A stretch of DNA of 64,000 nt from Cryobacterium sp. Y11 (GTDB lineage: Bacteria; Actinomycetota; Actinomycetes; Actinomycetales; Microbacteriaceae): NCBI RefSeq assembly GCF_002929535.1, contig NZ_PJJO01000051.1:80249-144248 (forward strand). The letters run 5' to 3'. Both the position numbers and the translations under genes were made by a program. Shown one piece after another: positions 1-10,006 of the stretch. The notes beneath the pieces were generated by a model, which was given only the letters and a program-made list of their open reading frames with translations, was not told the origin of the DNA and made no database searches. The first letter of the stretch is position 1. Every line of letters starts with the position of its first letter.

Positions 1-264
1 CGCTCGGAGCGCAACGTCGTTGCCATCGCCGGTGAGATCGAGGACAAGCTGATCGAGGCCGGCTATAAGCCGTTGCGTCGTGAGGGGCGCGCGGCAGGCC
101 GCTGGGTGCTCGTTGACTTCGGAGACCTCGTCGTGCACGTCTTCCACGAGGAAGAGCGCCAGTACTACTCCCTGGAACGTTTGTGGAAGGATTGCCCGGT
201 AATCCCGACCGGGATTCCCGCCAAGGTGACGTCAGAAGTGGCCGTAGACGAGGTCGCGGAGTAG
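1..264 (+). CDS. rsfS: Ribosomal silencing factor RsfS, 3' part
   Basis: The frame is open from the first base, so the N-terminus lies outside the window; 87 residues remain. The visible part reads as the second half of the RsfS/DUF143 fold: the segment GRWVLVDFGDLVVHVF is the family hallmark and is followed by YYSLERLWKD. RsfS binds ribosomal protein L14 (uL14) on the large subunit and blocks subunit joining when nutrients are short. In actinobacteria it usually follows nadD, which would lie just upstream of the window. The last roughly 20 residues after the conserved core are acidic and poorly conserved. Identification is firm; the true start cannot be seen. Confidence 0.93.
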   Translation, partial: RSERNVVAIAGEIEDKLIEAGYKPLRREGRAAGRWVLVDFGDLVVHVFHEEERQYYSLERLWKDCPVIPTGIPAKVTSEVAVDEVAE

Positions 265-306
265 CTTCGGTTTCGCAGATCACATTCTGTGTTGTAAGCT
301 AACAAA

Positions 307-332
307 GTTGTTTCGAAGAAATTCGAAACAAC
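307..332. repeat. Perfect 11-bp inverted repeat abutting tRNA-Ala
   Basis: The arms GTTGTTTCGAA (307-317) and TTCGAAACAAC (322-332) are perfectly complementary around a GAAA loop (318-321). The repeat ends 5 nt before the tRNA. As RNA it would form an 11-bp stem capped by a GNRA-type tetraloop. There is no U-tract after it, so it is not a standard intrinsic terminator. It could be an rsfS 3' end structure, a tRNA 5' processing determinant or an operator. Confidence 0.85.
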
Positions 333-337
333 AATCT

Positions 338-410
338 GGGTCCGTGGCGCAGCTGGTAGCGCACCTGCATGGCATGCAGGGGGTCAGGGGTTCGAATCCC
401 CTCGGATCCA
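338..410 (+). tRNA. tRNA-Ala (anticodon GGC)
   Basis: A 73-nt cloverleaf. The acceptor stem GGGTCCG pairs with CGGATCC and includes the G3-U70 wobble pair that identifies alanine tRNAs. The anticodon arm is CCTGC-ATGGCAT-GCAGG, which places GGC at positions 34-36. The T-arm is AGGGG-TTCGAAT-CCCCT. The 3' CCA is not encoded: A73 is followed by CCC. A terminator follows about 20 nt downstream. Confidence 0.96.
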
Positions 411-431
411 CCCGAATAGATCAGTAATAAT

Positions 432-462
432 AAAAAGCCCCGATAATGTCGGGGTTTTTTTT
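432..462 (+). terminator. Intrinsic terminator after tRNA-Ala
   Basis: The stem CCCCGA-TAATG-TCGGGG (438-454) is preceded by an A-run and followed by eight T residues. This is a classical rho-independent terminator ending the tRNA transcript. The A-run in front could also allow function in the opposite direction. The rest of 411-709 holds no gene that I can support, only the leader of lsr2. Confidence 0.9.
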
Positions 463-709
463 ATACTCATTTTGATCTGATGCATATCTCCGGAGCAGCG
501 CAGCGAACAGTGGCGACTGTGAATCAGCTGTCCGAAAAAGAAACACCGCGTGGCGGGTATCGTAAATGGTATTCAGCAGTCATAATTCTTTAGTGGTTAG
601 CCCACGGCGCATGAATGCAATTGCGCGAATTGAATTGATGAGACGCGGCTGCACTTACCAGATGTTTTCTTTCGACAACATATTTGACAACTCATTGGAG
701 AAGCACATC

Positions 710-1054
710 ATGAAGCAGACCACGGTTCAAGTAGTGGACGACCTCGACGGCAGCGTAATTGCGAATGGTTCAGGGGCTTCTGTCGCCTTCGCATTGGAGG
801 GTGAATCCTACGAAATAGATCTGTCCGACACTAATCTTTCCGAGCTCCGAGCCGTATTGCAGCCGTACCTAAGCGTCGCACGACGGGTGGGATATGTTCC
901 GGCTCAGCCACGCGGAGCGGGTGCAGCAAAGTCTGACCGCGCCGCATTGCAGGCAATCCGGGAATGGGCAGCCGCCAACGGCGTGCAGGTATCTGATCGC
1001 GGCCGCATTGCCGCAACCGTGCGCGAGGCTTACGCCAACGCCCACTCTAACTAA
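710..1054 (+). CDS. lsr2: Lsr2 nucleoid-associated protein / xenogeneic silencer
   Basis: This 114-residue protein has the Lsr2 layout. The N-terminal beta-rich dimerisation domain begins MKQTTVQVVDDLDG. A variable linker follows. The C-terminal DNA-binding domain contains IREWAAANGVQVSDRGRI, where the usual RGR AT-hook-like motif appears as DRGRI. Lsr2 bridges DNA and silences AT-rich, often foreign, sequences. The start at 710 is preferred over an upstream in-frame ATG at 566 because it gives the family length and has GGAG at 697-700, nine bases upstream. The 566 start would add 48 residues unlike the family. Confidence 0.93.
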   Translation: MKQTTVQVVDDLDGSVIANGSGASVAFALEGESYEIDLSDTNLSELRAVLQPYLSVARRVGYVPAQPRGAGAAKSDRAALQAIREWAAANGVQVSDRGRIAATVREAYANAHSN

Positions 1055-1066
1055 GACACGACCCCA

Positions 1067-1459
1067 TTGACGTCGGAATTTCAGAATGATCGGTGTCCCT
1101 GCCTCAGCGGGGACACATATTCCGAATGTTGTGGTCGTTTTCATAGCGGCGCGGCCGTTGCCTCGACGGCCGAATGGCTCATGCGATCGCGATACAGCGC
1201 CTTTGCGATGGGCGACGCACCGTATCTGTTGAGCACCTGGCATCCGCTCGTGAGGCCGAGAACCCTTCAGATCGACGTGGGTATTTCGTGGCGGCGACTC
1301 GATATCGTGCGTACCGAGCGTGGGGGAATGCTTGATAGTGAGGGCACCGTAGAATTCATTGCGCACTATCGACGCGATCGCGTAACCAGGCAACAACACG
1401 AAGTTAGCCACTTTCTGAAACTCGACCGGTGTTGGTATTACGAGGGAGCCCTGTCGTAG
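1067..1459 (+). CDS. YchJ-like (UPF0225) SEC-C motif protein
   Basis: 130 residues. The N-terminus has a cysteine cluster, CPCLSGDTYSECCGRFH, of the SEC-C type that binds zinc. It is followed by EWLMRSRYSAFAMGDAPYLLSTWHP, the signature of the YchJ/UPF0225 family with an NTF2-like fold. The molecular role of the family is unknown. The frame starts with TTG at 1067, 12 bases after lsr2. There is no internal ATG early enough to keep the zinc motif, so a non-ATG start is required. Confidence 0.85.
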   Translation: MTSEFQNDRCPCLSGDTYSECCGRFHSGAAVASTAEWLMRSRYSAFAMGDAPYLLSTWHPLVRPRTLQIDVGISWRRLDIVRTERGGMLDSEGTVEFIAHYRRDRVTRQQHEVSHFLKLDRCWYYEGALS

Positions 1460-1503
1460 AGCTGCGGAGCTTCTACCCAGACACACGGTTTAGGTTGAGT
1501 TAT

Positions 1504-1845
1504 ATGCCTCCTCAACTGTCCCGTGATACGGCAAGGGGGAGCGACCTCCGACATCAGGTTCGTCTGGCCCTGCACAGGGCCCATACCTGGGTGGAGGGCC
1601 ATCCGCGCCTGCGCTGGGTCTATCGCCTCGGTGTCGGCCTGCTCGGCACAGTGATCATCGTGGTTGGCGTGATTCTGATTCCCCTGCCGGGACCGGGCTG
1701 GCTCATCGTCTTTCTAGGCCTTGCCGTGCTCGGCACCGAATTTCCCGCCGCTCATCGGCTGGGCCTGTTTCTTAAGCGCCTGGTCACGCGGGCGTGGGCC
1801 TGGTGGCGGGCACGCCGCGACCGTCGGGTAGCCAGCTCGGGGTAG
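1504..1845 (+). CDS. PGPGW-motif small membrane protein (TIGR02611-like)
   Basis: 113 residues from ATG 1504. Two closely spaced hydrophobic segments (about residues 45-85) carry the LIPLPGPGWLIVFLGLAVLGTEF signature, split here by the PGPGW turn, and the C-terminus is rich in Arg and Trp. The family is a conserved actinobacterial integral membrane protein of unknown function. An in-frame TTG at 1429 would overlap the preceding gene by 31 bases and add residues without family similarity, so 1504 was chosen. Confidence 0.8.
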   Translation: MPPQLSRDTARGSDLRHQVRLALHRAHTWVEGHPRLRWVYRLGVGLLGTVIIVVGVILIPLPGPGWLIVFLGLAVLGTEFPAAHRLGLFLKRLVTRAWAWWRARRDRRVASSG

Positions 1846-2030
1846 GCTCACGGCAGGCGAGGAGAATGTCGGCGGATGCCTGTGGCGTGTTCCCCCAGTG
1901 AGATTCGGTCTACATCGCGTGCACGTTGTCTGTCATTCTCGACATTCGAGCACACCGCATCCCATCGTCTGTTTTCTTCACACCGACTGTCATCTGTACA
2001 CCGTGTCCCTTTTTCACTTCGAGGAGTCTC

Positions 2031-4214
2031 ATGGAAACCTGGCCGGGAAGTGCCTACCCCCTCGGTGCAACGTTTGACGGGAGCGGTACCAATTTCGCCC
2101 TGTTCAGCGAAGCCGCAGGGCGCGTTGAACTCTGTCTCTTTGACGACGACGGAGTGGAGACCCGCGTCGAGGTGCGCGAATCATCCGCTTATATCTGGCA
2201 CGCCTATCTGCCGCTGGTGCAACCGGGACAGCGCTACGGCTACCGGGTTTACGGCGACTACAACCCCGCCACGGGGAGCCGGCTCAACCCCAGCAAGCTG
2301 CTGCTCGATCCGTACGCCAAGGCCACCACCGGGGTCATCGACTGGGATCCTTCCCTGTTCTCCTACGACTTCGACGACCCCGACTCGCCGAACAACGATG
2401 ATTCCGCGTCGCACATGATGCTAGGTGTGGTCGTGAACCCGTTCTTTGACTGGACCGGTGACCGAGCGATGCGCACTCCGTACAGCGAGTCCCTCATCTA
2501 CGAGGCGCACGTCAAGGGCTTGACCGAGCTGCAAGAGGCGGTGCCCGCGAGCCAGCGGGGGACCTACGCTGGCCTGGCGCATCCCTCGGTGATCGACCAT
2601 CTCCAGAAACTGGGTGTGACGGCTATCGAACTGATGCCGGTGCACCAGTTCGTAAACGACGGCACCTTAATCGAGCAGGGGCTCAACAACTACTGGGGCT
2701 ACAACACGATCGGTTTCTTCGCGCCGCACAACGCGTATTCGTCGACCGGTGACCTCGGGCAGCAGGTGCAGGAGTTCAAGGGAATGGTGCGCAGCCTGCA
2801 CGCCGCCGGCATTGAGGTGATCCTCGACGTGGTCTACAACCACACCGCTGAGGGCAACCACATGGGGCCGACCCTGTCGTTCAAGGGCATCGACAACGAG
2901 GCCTATTACCGGCTGATGGACGACGATAAGCGCTACTACATGGACTACACCGGAACCGGCAATACCCTCAACGTACGGCATCCGCACGTTTTGCAACTCA
3001 TCATGGACTCCCTGCGGTACTGGGTGCTCGAGATGCACGTTGACGGGTTTCGGTTCGATTTGGCGAGCGCATTGGCGCGTGACCTGTACGAGGTCGACAA
3101 GCTATCGACCTTCTTTGAGCTCGTGCAGCAAGACCCCATCGTGTCGCAGGTCAAGCTCATTGCCGAGCCGTGGGATGTTGGGCCCGGCGGCTACCAGGTA
3201 GGCAATTTCCCCTCGCAATGGTCGGAGTGGAACGGAAAATACCGCGATACCGTGCGCGACTTCTGGCGCGGTGAGCCGTCGACCCTGGGTGAATTCGCCT
3301 CCCGCGTGGCTGGTTCCGCCGACCTCTATGAGCACTCAGGGCGGCGGCCCATGGCCTCGATTAACTTCGTTACCGCTCACGACGGATTCACCCTCGCCGA
3401 CCTGGTGTCGTACAACGAGAAGCACAACAACGCCAACGGTGAAGACAACAACGATGGTGCATCTCATAACCGCTCGTGGAATTCCGGCGTTGAGGGGCCG
3501 ACGGACGATCCCCAAATTCGTGGGCTGCGTGCCAGACAGGCCAGAAACTTCATCGCGACCCTGCTGCTCTCGCAGGGAGTGCCGATGCTGTTGCATGGCG
3601 ATGAGCTCGGCCGCACCCAGCACGGCAATAACAACACCTACGCCCAGGACTCGGAGTTGAGTTGGGTGCACTGGGACGAGGCGGACCTTCCACTGATCGA
3701 GTTCACGGCCGCCGTGTCGCGACTGCGCCGGGAACACCCGACCTTTAGGCGCAGCCGGTTCTTCGATGGTCGCCCAGGCACACGTGTGGCGGGGGAGTCG
3801 CTGCCCGATATCGTCTGGCTCAACACCGACGGCGAGCCCATGGCTGCGGAAGACTGGGACGAGAACCTGGCTCGAACGGTCGCCAAATTTCTCAACGGAA
3901 ATGGTATCCGGGAACGCGATGTACGAGGTCAGGAGGTCGTCGACGTCAATTTTCTGCTTCTGTTCAACGCGGATCCCCAGGATGTCGACTTCGTGCTGCC
4001 GCCCGACGAGTACGCCCCGGCCTGGGAAATCGTCGTCGACACGGCCGGGGAAGGCGCCGATTCCGTCGCTCGACCGGCTGGCGACATCCAAACGGTAGCG
4101 GGTCGGTCACTCGTCGTGCTGCGCGCTTATCACGAACCCGACGTGGCTCCGGATCACTCCGTTGCGGCCTCGCTCGCCGCCACCGGGCTGATCACGCCGC
4201 CGGGCCTCGGCTAA
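2031..4214 (+). CDS. glgX: Glycogen debranching enzyme GlgX/TreX
   Basis: 727 residues. An N-terminal CBM48-like domain opens with [21 protein letters not shown] and precedes a GH13 barrel. Catalytic regions are visible: DVVYNH near residue 264, GFRFDLA with the nucleophile Asp near 343, AEPWD with the acid/base Glu near 379, and AHDGF with the transition-state Asp near 451. It hydrolyses alpha-1,6 branches of glycogen. It lies 10 bp before treY, so it probably supplies linear maltodextrin for trehalose synthesis. GAGGAG stands just before ATG 2031. Longer in-frame starts from 1926 extend into non-homologous sequence. Confidence 0.95.
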   Translation: METWPGSAYPLGATFDGSGTNFALFSEAAGRVELCLFDDDGVETRVEVRESSAYIWHAYLPLVQPGQRYGYRVYGDYNPATGSRLNPSKLLLDPYAKATTGVIDWDPSLFSYDFDDPDSPNNDDSASHMMLGVVVNPFFDWTGDRAMRTPYSESLIYEAHVKGLTELQEAVPASQRGTYAGLAHPSVIDHLQKLGVTAIELMPVHQFVNDGTLIEQGLNNYWGYNTIGFFAPHNAYSSTGDLGQQVQEFKGMVRSLHAAGIEVILDVVYNHTAEGNHMGPTLSFKGIDNEAYYRLMDDDKRYYMDYTGTGNTLNVRHPHVLQLIMDSLRYWVLEMHVDGFRFDLASALARDLYEVDKLSTFFELVQQDPIVSQVKLIAEPWDVGPGGYQVGNFPSQWSEWNGKYRDTVRDFWRGEPSTLGEFASRVAGSADLYEHSGRRPMASINFVTAHDGFTLADLVSYNEKHNNANGEDNNDGASHNRSWNSGVEGPTDDPQIRGLRARQARNFIATLLLSQGVPMLLHGDELGRTQHGNNNTYAQDSELSWVHWDEADLPLIEFTAAVSRLRREHPTFRRSRFFDGRPGTRVAGESLPDIVWLNTDGEPMAAEDWDENLARTVAKFLNGNGIRERDVRGQEVVDVNFLLLFNADPQDVDFVLPPDEYAPAWEIVVDTAGEGADSVARPAGDIQTVAGRSLVVLRAYHEPDVAPDHSVAASLAATGLITPPGLG

Positions 4215-4224
4215 GGCGCGTGCA

Positions 4225-6588
4225 ATGACCGAGCACAGCACGCCGCTCTCCACCTACCGGCTCCAGATCACGCCCGGTTTCACCCTCGATGCCGCCGCCG
4301 GGGTGATTGACTACCTGGGGACGCTTGGCGCCGATTGGGTGTACCTGTCGCCGCTCTTGATGGCCGAACAGGGGTCCGATCATGGGTACGACGTTGTTGA
4401 TCACTCACGAGTTGACCCGGCCCGCGGTGGCCCTGCTGGCTTGGCCAGGCTGGCCGCGCAGGCACATGAGGCCGCACTGGGCGTGCTCGTTGACATTGTG
4501 CCCAACCATATGGGTGTCGCCAGCCCCGCGCAGAATACCTGGTGGTGGGACCTGCTTCAGAACGGCCGACAGTCGCGTTACGCCGAGGCGTTCGACGTCG
4601 ACTGGGCATATGGCAACGGCAAGATTCGTATTCCGGTGCTCGGTGACGATGCGGGGGCCGGCAGCACCGAGCTCGACCGTCTCGAGGTCGTCGACGGCGA
4701 GCTGCGCTATGTGTCCATGCGGTATCCGCTGGCCCCCGGAACTGCCGACGACGGTGCGACCCCGGTCGTCGTACACGATCGGCAGCACTACGAGCTCATC
4801 AACTGGCGCCGGGCGGATTACGACCTGAACTACCGCCGATTCTTCGCCGTGAACACCCTGGCGGGCATCCGGGTCGAGGTTCCCTGGGTGTTCGACGAGT
4901 CGCATCGTGAGATCGTGCGCTGGGTTCGCGACGGTCTGGTGCAGGGTCTGCGGGTGGACCACCCCGACGGCCTGGCTGATCCCGGCGGGTACCTTGAGGC
5001 GCTGCGCCGCGCCACCGACGGCGCGTACGTGCTCGTGGAGAAGATTCTCGAGGGACGCGAACGGCTGCCAGCCAGCTGGGCGACCGCCGGCACCACCGGC
5101 TACGACGCCCTCGCCGACGTTGACCGGGTGCTCGTTGACCCGGCGGGTCAAGCGGCCCTCGACGATCTCGAGGCACGACTCCACGGTGATGGCGCTGCCG
5201 AGTGGGCCGACCTGGTCTACGGCAATAAACGGCAGGTTGCCGATGGCATCCTGCGCTCCGAGGTGCTGCGCATTGCCAGGCTGGCATCCGGTGCTGAACC
5301 AGCGACCATGCAGACCGCCGATGCACTCGCCGAGCTGCTCGCCTGGTTTCCGGTCTACCGCTCCTACCTGCCCCTCGGCGCTGGCCGGCTACACGAGGCT
5401 GCACGTCGCGCCGCCGAGTATCGCCCCGAACTGTCGGCCGAGGTCGACCGGTTGCTGCCCCTGCTGGCCGACTCGGGGCATCCGGCCGCCGTGCGGTTTC
5501 AGCAGACCTCGGGCATGATCATGGCCAAGGGAGTCGAAGACCGTTCGTACTACCAGTTCAGCCGACTCACCTCGCTCAACGAGGTGGGCGCTGACCCCGA
5601 CGAGTTCGCCGTCTCGGTTGCCGAGTTTCATGACCGCCAGAGCGTGCGTCAGGCCGGGTTTCCGCACTCGATGACGACCCTGTCAACGCATGACACGAAA
5701 CGCGGCGAAGACGTGCGCGCGCGCATCTCGGTTCTCGCCGAGGTTCCCGCCGAGTGGGAGCGGGCGCTTGCGCAGCTGCGGGCGCTGCATCCGCTCGGCG
5801 ACGGCCCTTTCGAAAACCTGCTCTGGCAGGCGATCGTTGGCGCCTGGCCGGCTAGCAGGGAGCGGCTCGCGGACTACGCGCGGAAGGCCGCTCGCGAGGC
5901 CGGCACGTCGACCACCTGGACCGAACCGAACGACGGGTTTGAAGCGGCCCTCGGCGACCTCGTCACGGCGGCTTTCGACGATGCGGCCACTTGCAACCTA
6001 TTGAGCGATCTGCACGATCGGCTACGGCAGCCAGGCTGGAGCAATTCGCTCACGCAGAAACTGCTGCAAGTGACCATGCCCGGAGTTCCCGACGTGTATC
6101 AGGGCAGCGAACTGTGGCAAACCTCGCTCGTCGACCCAGACAACCGCCGCCCGGTCGACTATGCGGTGCGCCGCGAGCTGCTGACGCGCATTGATAGCGG
6201 ATGGCTCCCTCCGGTCGACGAGACCGGCGCGGCCAAGCTGCTGGTCACCGCGCACGCCCTCCGGCTGCGCCGCGACCGGCCAGACCTGTTTGGCCGGTAC
6301 CTGGTGGTGCCAGCTCTGGGAACGGCCGCCGACCACGTCGTCGCCTTCGATCGTGGAGGAGCGATCACCGTGGCCACGCGACTGCCGATCGGGTTGCACG
6401 AGGCCGGTGGCTGGGGCGATACGACACTAGTCGTGGCTGGCCGCACGTTCGTGGACGTACTGACCCGGCAGCGTTTCGACGGTCCGAGCCTGCGCCTCGC
6501 CGACGTGTTGGCCCGCTACCCGGTTGCGCTGCTGGTCGCCGTCGACGACAGTAACCGCGTTCCCACTCCGACAGGACGACACGCATGA
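4225..6588 (+). CDS. treY: Malto-oligosyltrehalose synthase TreY
   Basis: 787 residues. It begins with STYRLQI near residue 9, the TreY signature, followed by [12 protein letters not shown] and [16 protein letters not shown]13 catalytic regions are DIVPNHMG (about 90), GLRVDHPDG with the nucleophile Asp (about 244), VLVEKIL (about 271) and [14 protein letters not shown] (about 487). The enzyme isomerises the terminal alpha-1,4 bond of a maltodextrin to alpha-1,1, leaving a trehalose unit at the reducing end. It sits between glgX and treZ and overlaps treZ by 4 bp, so translation is probably coupled. Confidence 0.96.
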   Translation: MTEHSTPLSTYRLQITPGFTLDAAAGVIDYLGTLGADWVYLSPLLMAEQGSDHGYDVVDHSRVDPARGGPAGLARLAAQAHEAALGVLVDIVPNHMGVASPAQNTWWWDLLQNGRQSRYAEAFDVDWAYGNGKIRIPVLGDDAGAGSTELDRLEVVDGELRYVSMRYPLAPGTADDGATPVVVHDRQHYELINWRRADYDLNYRRFFAVNTLAGIRVEVPWVFDESHREIVRWVRDGLVQGLRVDHPDGLADPGGYLEALRRATDGAYVLVEKILEGRERLPASWATAGTTGYDALADVDRVLVDPAGQAALDDLEARLHGDGAAEWADLVYGNKRQVADGILRSEVLRIARLASGAEPATMQTADALAELLAWFPVYRSYLPLGAGRLHEAARRAAEYRPELSAEVDRLLPLLADSGHPAAVRFQQTSGMIMAKGVEDRSYYQFSRLTSLNEVGADPDEFAVSVAEFHDRQSVRQAGFPHSMTTLSTHDTKRGEDVRARISVLAEVPAEWERALAQLRALHPLGDGPFENLLWQAIVGAWPASRERLADYARKAAREAGTSTTWTEPNDGFEAALGDLVTAAFDDAATCNLLSDLHDRLRQPGWSNSLTQKLLQVTMPGVPDVYQGSELWQTSLVDPDNRRPVDYAVRRELLTRIDSGWLPPVDETGAAKLLVTAHALRLRRDRPDLFGRYLVVPALGTAADHVVAFDRGGAITVATRLPIGLHEAGGWGDTTLVVAGRTFVDVLTRQRFDGPSLRLADVLARYPVALLVAVDDSNRVPTPTGRHA

Positions 6589-8333
6589 ACGAGCAAAGCT
6601 TTGAGGTCTGGGCACCCGACGCGCAGGCCGTTCAGCTGGCGCTCGGCAGCCGACGGCTGGAACTCGCCAAGAGAGACGATGGCTGGTGGGAACTGACCCA
6701 CAAATCTTTCGCCGCAGTCGACGTCGATTACGGCTATGTGATCGACGGACGCGGGCCGTTTCCAGACCCCCGGTCGCGGCGCCAACCTGCCGGGGTGCAC
6801 GCTCTCTCGCGCACCTTTGACGCCACCGCCCACGTCTGGGCGGACTCCGAGTGGACCGGCAGGCAGCTCGCCGGCGCCATCATCTATGAACTCCACGTCG
6901 GAACTTTCACGCCGGAGGGCACCCTGGAGGCCGCAGCGCGCCGGCTCGACCACCTCGTATCAATCGGCGTCGACTTTGTGGAGCTGCTGCCGGTGAACGC
7001 CTTTAACGGTACGCACAATTGGGGGTACGACGGTGTGCTCTGGTTTGCCGTGCACGAGAGCTACGGCGGTCCGGCCGCCTATCAGGCCTTCGTCGACGCC
7101 TGTCACCAGCGCGGCATTGGCGTTATTCAGGACGTTGTCTACAACCACCTGGGACCGAGCGGCAACTACCTGCCGCAGTTTGGCCCCTACCTGAGCGAAT
7201 CCGCCGGCAACACCTGGGGCGCATCGCTCAACCTCGACGGGCCGCATTCCGACCCGGTGCGCCGGTATATTCTCGACAACGCTCTGATGTGGCTGGGCGA
7301 CTATCACGTCGACGGCCTGCGGCTCGACGCGGTGCACGCCCTGCACGATTCAAGCGCCACCCACCTGCTCGAGCAATTGAGCGTGCAGGTCGCGGCGCTG
7401 AGCGCCGAGATTCGACGGCCGCTGACCCTGATCGCCGAGTCTGACCTAAACGATCCCCGCCTCGTGACCCCGCGCGATGCCAACGGCTACGGCCTCGACG
7501 CGCAGTGGAGCGACGACTTTCATCACGCCGTACACGTGGCCCTCACCGGCGAAACCTCGGGGTACTACGCCGATTTCGAACCGCTCGGCGCCCTCGCCAA
7601 GGTACTCACGCACGGGTTCTTCCATGACGGAACATATTCGAGCTTTCGGGCGCGCACTCACGGCCGCCGAATCGACCGCGAGCGGATGCCAACCTGGCGC
7701 CTGGTTGTCGCCTCCCAGAACCACGACCAGATCGGCAACCGCGCCATCGGTGACCGGCTGAGCGCGCAGCTCGACACCGGTCAGTTGGCGATTGCCGCAG
7801 CGCTGACCCTGCTCGGTCCGTACACGCCGATGCTGTTCATGGGGGAGGAATGGGGTGCGACAACGCCCTGGCAGTTCTTCACTTCGCATCCCGAACGGGA
7901 ACTGGGCGTGGCAACGGCCCGCGGTCGCATCAATGAATTTGCCCGCATGGGCTGGAACCCGGCAGTGGTGCCCGACCCGCAAGACGTGCTGACCTTCGAA
8001 CGATCCAAGCTCAATTGGAACGAAGCCAACAAGCCAGAGCCCGCGCGTCTGCTTGGTTTCTATCGCGAACTCGCAGCCCTCCGTCGGTCACACCCGGACT
8101 TCACCGACCCCAGATTCGATCAGATCACCGTGGCGTTTGACGCAGGGGAGGGCTGGCTGCAACTGCACCGCGGGCGCTCGAAAATCCTCATCAATCTCGG
8201 CGCCAACTCGGCCAGCATTCCGGCTGGCGGCGGCGAGGTCGTGCTGTCCTTCGCGGGTGTTGGCGATGCGGTGCAGGGCCGATCGCCCCACGCCCTGCAG
8301 CTGGCGCCGCACTCCGTGGTCGTGCTGGCTTGA
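6585..8333 (+). CDS. treZ: Malto-oligosyltrehalose trehalohydrolase TreZ
   Basis: 582 residues. The N-terminal CBM48-like domain ([15 protein letters not shown]) is followed by a GH13 barrel with [14 protein letters not shown]. Catalytic regions are [13 protein letters not shown] (about 183), [10 protein letters not shown] (nucleophile Asp about 248), LIAESDLND (about 284) and [13 protein letters not shown] (about 381). It cleaves the trehalose unit made by TreY. The start overlaps the treY stop (ATGA), so glgX, treY and treZ form one pathway operon. Confidence 0.96.
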   Translation: MNEQSFEVWAPDAQAVQLALGSRRLELAKRDDGWWELTHKSFAAVDVDYGYVIDGRGPFPDPRSRRQPAGVHALSRTFDATAHVWADSEWTGRQLAGAIIYELHVGTFTPEGTLEAAARRLDHLVSIGVDFVELLPVNAFNGTHNWGYDGVLWFAVHESYGGPAAYQAFVDACHQRGIGVIQDVVYNHLGPSGNYLPQFGPYLSESAGNTWGASLNLDGPHSDPVRRYILDNALMWLGDYHVDGLRLDAVHALHDSSATHLLEQLSVQVAALSAEIRRPLTLIAESDLNDPRLVTPRDANGYGLDAQWSDDFHHAVHVALTGETSGYYADFEPLGALAKVLTHGFFHDGTYSSFRARTHGRRIDRERMPTWRLVVASQNHDQIGNRAIGDRLSAQLDTGQLAIAAALTLLGPYTPMLFMGEEWGATTPWQFFTSHPERELGVATARGRINEFARMGWNPAVVPDPQDVLTFERSKLNWNEANKPEPARLLGFYRELAALRRSHPDFTDPRFDQITVAFDAGEGWLQLHRGRSKILINLGANSASIPAGGGEVVLSFAGVGDAVQGRSPHALQLAPHSVVVLA

Positions 8334-8413
8334 GCTGTTCCACCGATGCAGCTGGTCTGGCAAGATGGGGCTCTGCTGACTCCAATCGCAGCACACTCGA
8401 TGAGGGACCACGC

Positions 8414-8959
8414 ATGGGATCGTTTCTGGCGCCGATAACGGCCGCCGCGCTCGAGCGGCTATTGACGCTACACACGGATGCCGGCGGCTCGCCCTTGGAC
8501 CGGCTGCGCGCCATCCGCTCGCTACAGACCGCCCTCGATCACGATCCGGCCACGCTGGAAGCCGTTCGCGGCGCTCTCGCCGCCGAAACGTCGTGGGAAC
8601 AGATTGCCGATGCGACCGGGCTGAAAGCGCCGGCAGCAAAATGGCGGTGGGGCGGCACCGACGACGAGATCAGCGCCCGACTCGAAGCTGGCCGTAAACG
8701 ATCGGCACGGCCGAGCAGTGTGCCCACCGACCTCCCCGGTTTGTCCGTCGCCGAGGCGGCAACCGAGCGCGGCGTGAGCGCCCAGGCCATCTACCTGCAG
8801 GTGCGGCGCGGCACCCTGGTCAGTCGCACGGTGACCTTGCCCGACGGACGAAGCTATAAGCGTGTCTTTCCGGCCGGAACGACCGACGCTGATTCCACCC
8901 CGACCTCACCCCCGACCTCAACGGAGACGTCCCACAATGCCAACGACCCTCACGATTGA
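8414..8959 (+). CDS. Putative DNA-binding protein with two HTH-like segments
   Basis: 181 residues from ATG 8414, preceded by GAGGG seven bases upstream. One HTH-like stretch, ETSWEQIADATGLKAPAAKWRWGG, lies near residues 57-80. A second, LSVAEAATERGVSAQAIYLQVRRGTL, lies near 108-133 and resembles MerR/excisionase-type helices, followed by a wing-like strand TVTLPDGRSYKRVF. The Thr/Ser/Pro-rich C-terminus overlaps the next gene by 23 bp. I do not recognise a named family. The role may be regulation of the adjoining gene or of trehalose synthesis, but that is inference from position only. Confidence 0.6.
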   Translation: MGSFLAPITAAALERLLTLHTDAGGSPLDRLRAIRSLQTALDHDPATLEAVRGALAAETSWEQIADATGLKAPAAKWRWGGTDDEISARLEAGRKRSARPSSVPTDLPGLSVAEAATERGVSAQAIYLQVRRGTLVSRTVTLPDGRSYKRVFPAGTTDADSTPTSPPTSTETSHNANDPHD

Positions 8960-9674
8960 ACGCCGCGCCGACCGAGTGCACGTCCAGCTCGACCGGCCCG
9001 ACGTGCGCAACGCCATCGACCAGACCATGATCGATGAGCTGCACGCGATTTGCGCCGAGCTTGAGCTGCAGCCGCGCATCCTGATTATCAGCGGAGCCAA
9101 CGGTGTCTTCGCCTCGGGCGCCGACATCGCCCAGCTGCGCGAACGCCGCCGCGATGATGCACTGCTCGGCATCAATTCTGCACTGTTCTCGCGTATCGCG
9201 AAGTTGCCGATGCCCGTGATCGCCGCGATCGACGGCTGGGCGCTCGGCGGTGGAGCCGAATTGGCCTATGCGGCGGACTTCCGCATCGCCTCCACGAGTG
9301 CCCGGCTCGGCAATCCAGAGACGGCACTGGGCATTCTGCCCGCCGCCGGCGCGCTGTGGCGGCTCGCCGAGCTCGTCGGCGAGCCGGTGGCCAAGGAGAT
9401 CATCTTGGCCGGACGCATCCTCAGCGCCACCGAATGCCTCGCCGTGCACCTGGTCACCGAGGTGCATGACCCCGACGACCTGCTCGCCGCCGCGCACGCC
9501 TTGGCCGACCGCATCGCCGCGCAGGACCCGCTGGCGACCCGTCTGGCCAAGGAGGTTTTTCATGCTCCCCGCGCTGCGCATCCGCTCGTCGATAACGTGG
9601 CCCAGTCGATCCTGTTCGAGTCTGAGGCTAAGTTCACCAGAATGGATGCCTTTCTCGCCCGTCGCAAGCGCTAG
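8937..9674 (+). CDS. Enoyl-CoA hydratase/isomerase family protein
   Basis: 245 residues of the crotonase fold. The first oxyanion-hole strand is VFASGADIAQL, the second is GWALGGGAELAYAADFRIAS, and the catalytic-loop Glu is in LGNPETALGILPAAGA. The usual G-A-G-G turn after that loop is A-A-G-A here, which may alter substrate or reaction type. Family members hydrate enoyl-CoA thioesters or isomerise their double bonds. ATG 8937 has GGAG eleven bases upstream inside the preceding gene. An alternative in-frame start at 8862 adds a Pro/Arg-rich stretch unlike the family. Confidence 0.85.
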   Translation: MPTTLTIERRADRVHVQLDRPDVRNAIDQTMIDELHAICAELELQPRILIISGANGVFASGADIAQLRERRRDDALLGINSALFSRIAKLPMPVIAAIDGWALGGGAELAYAADFRIASTSARLGNPETALGILPAAGALWRLAELVGEPVAKEIILAGRILSATECLAVHLVTEVHDPDDLLAAAHALADRIAAQDPLATRLAKEVFHAPRAAHPLVDNVAQSILFESEAKFTRMDAFLARRKR

Positions 9675-9786
9675 CGCTTGATAAGTTTCAACGTTCGTCC
9701 CGGGTTTACGTTCACTCTGTGGCGTTGAAAAGAAAGCTCGTCCAGCCCCGTTGACGCGCTCTGCCGTCAGGCAACGAGCCCGGTCT

Positions 9787-10006
9787 CGGGTCGTCCCCGC
9801 GCTGTTGGTCGAGCTTGCCCCGACCGCCATCCCGTGACGCGTCGTGGTCTGCCGTGCCAGCCCGCGGGGTGCCGGGTGGCGAACGTCTAGTTTCGGTAGT
9901 CGTCGTTACGGTGACCGGGTTGCGGGTCGTCCCCCTGCCGTTGGTCGAGCTCGTCGAGACCGCCATCCCGTGATGCGCCTGGGTCTGCCGTGCCAGCCCC
10001 GGGGGT
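9787..10006. repeat. Pair of about 84-bp imperfect direct repeats
   Basis: The blocks 9787-9870 and 9923-10006 are the same length and largely identical. Both run from CGGGTCGTCCCC through GTTGGTCGAGCT and ACCGCCATCCCGTGA to CTGCCGTGCCAGCCC. The inner element GGTCGAGCTCGTCGAGACC resembles short dispersed repeats that I associate with high-GC actinobacterial genomes. The second copy lies inside the relic 3' part of the neighbouring HNH pseudogene. This is not a CRISPR: there are only two copies, and they are long. Confidence 0.75.

Noticed and set aside
566..709. N-terminal extension of Lsr2
   Set aside because: The extra 48 residues are unlike Lsr2, and a better ribosome binding site precedes 710.
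9787..10006. Possible CRISPR array
   Set aside because: There are only two long imperfect copies with one long interval and no cas genes.
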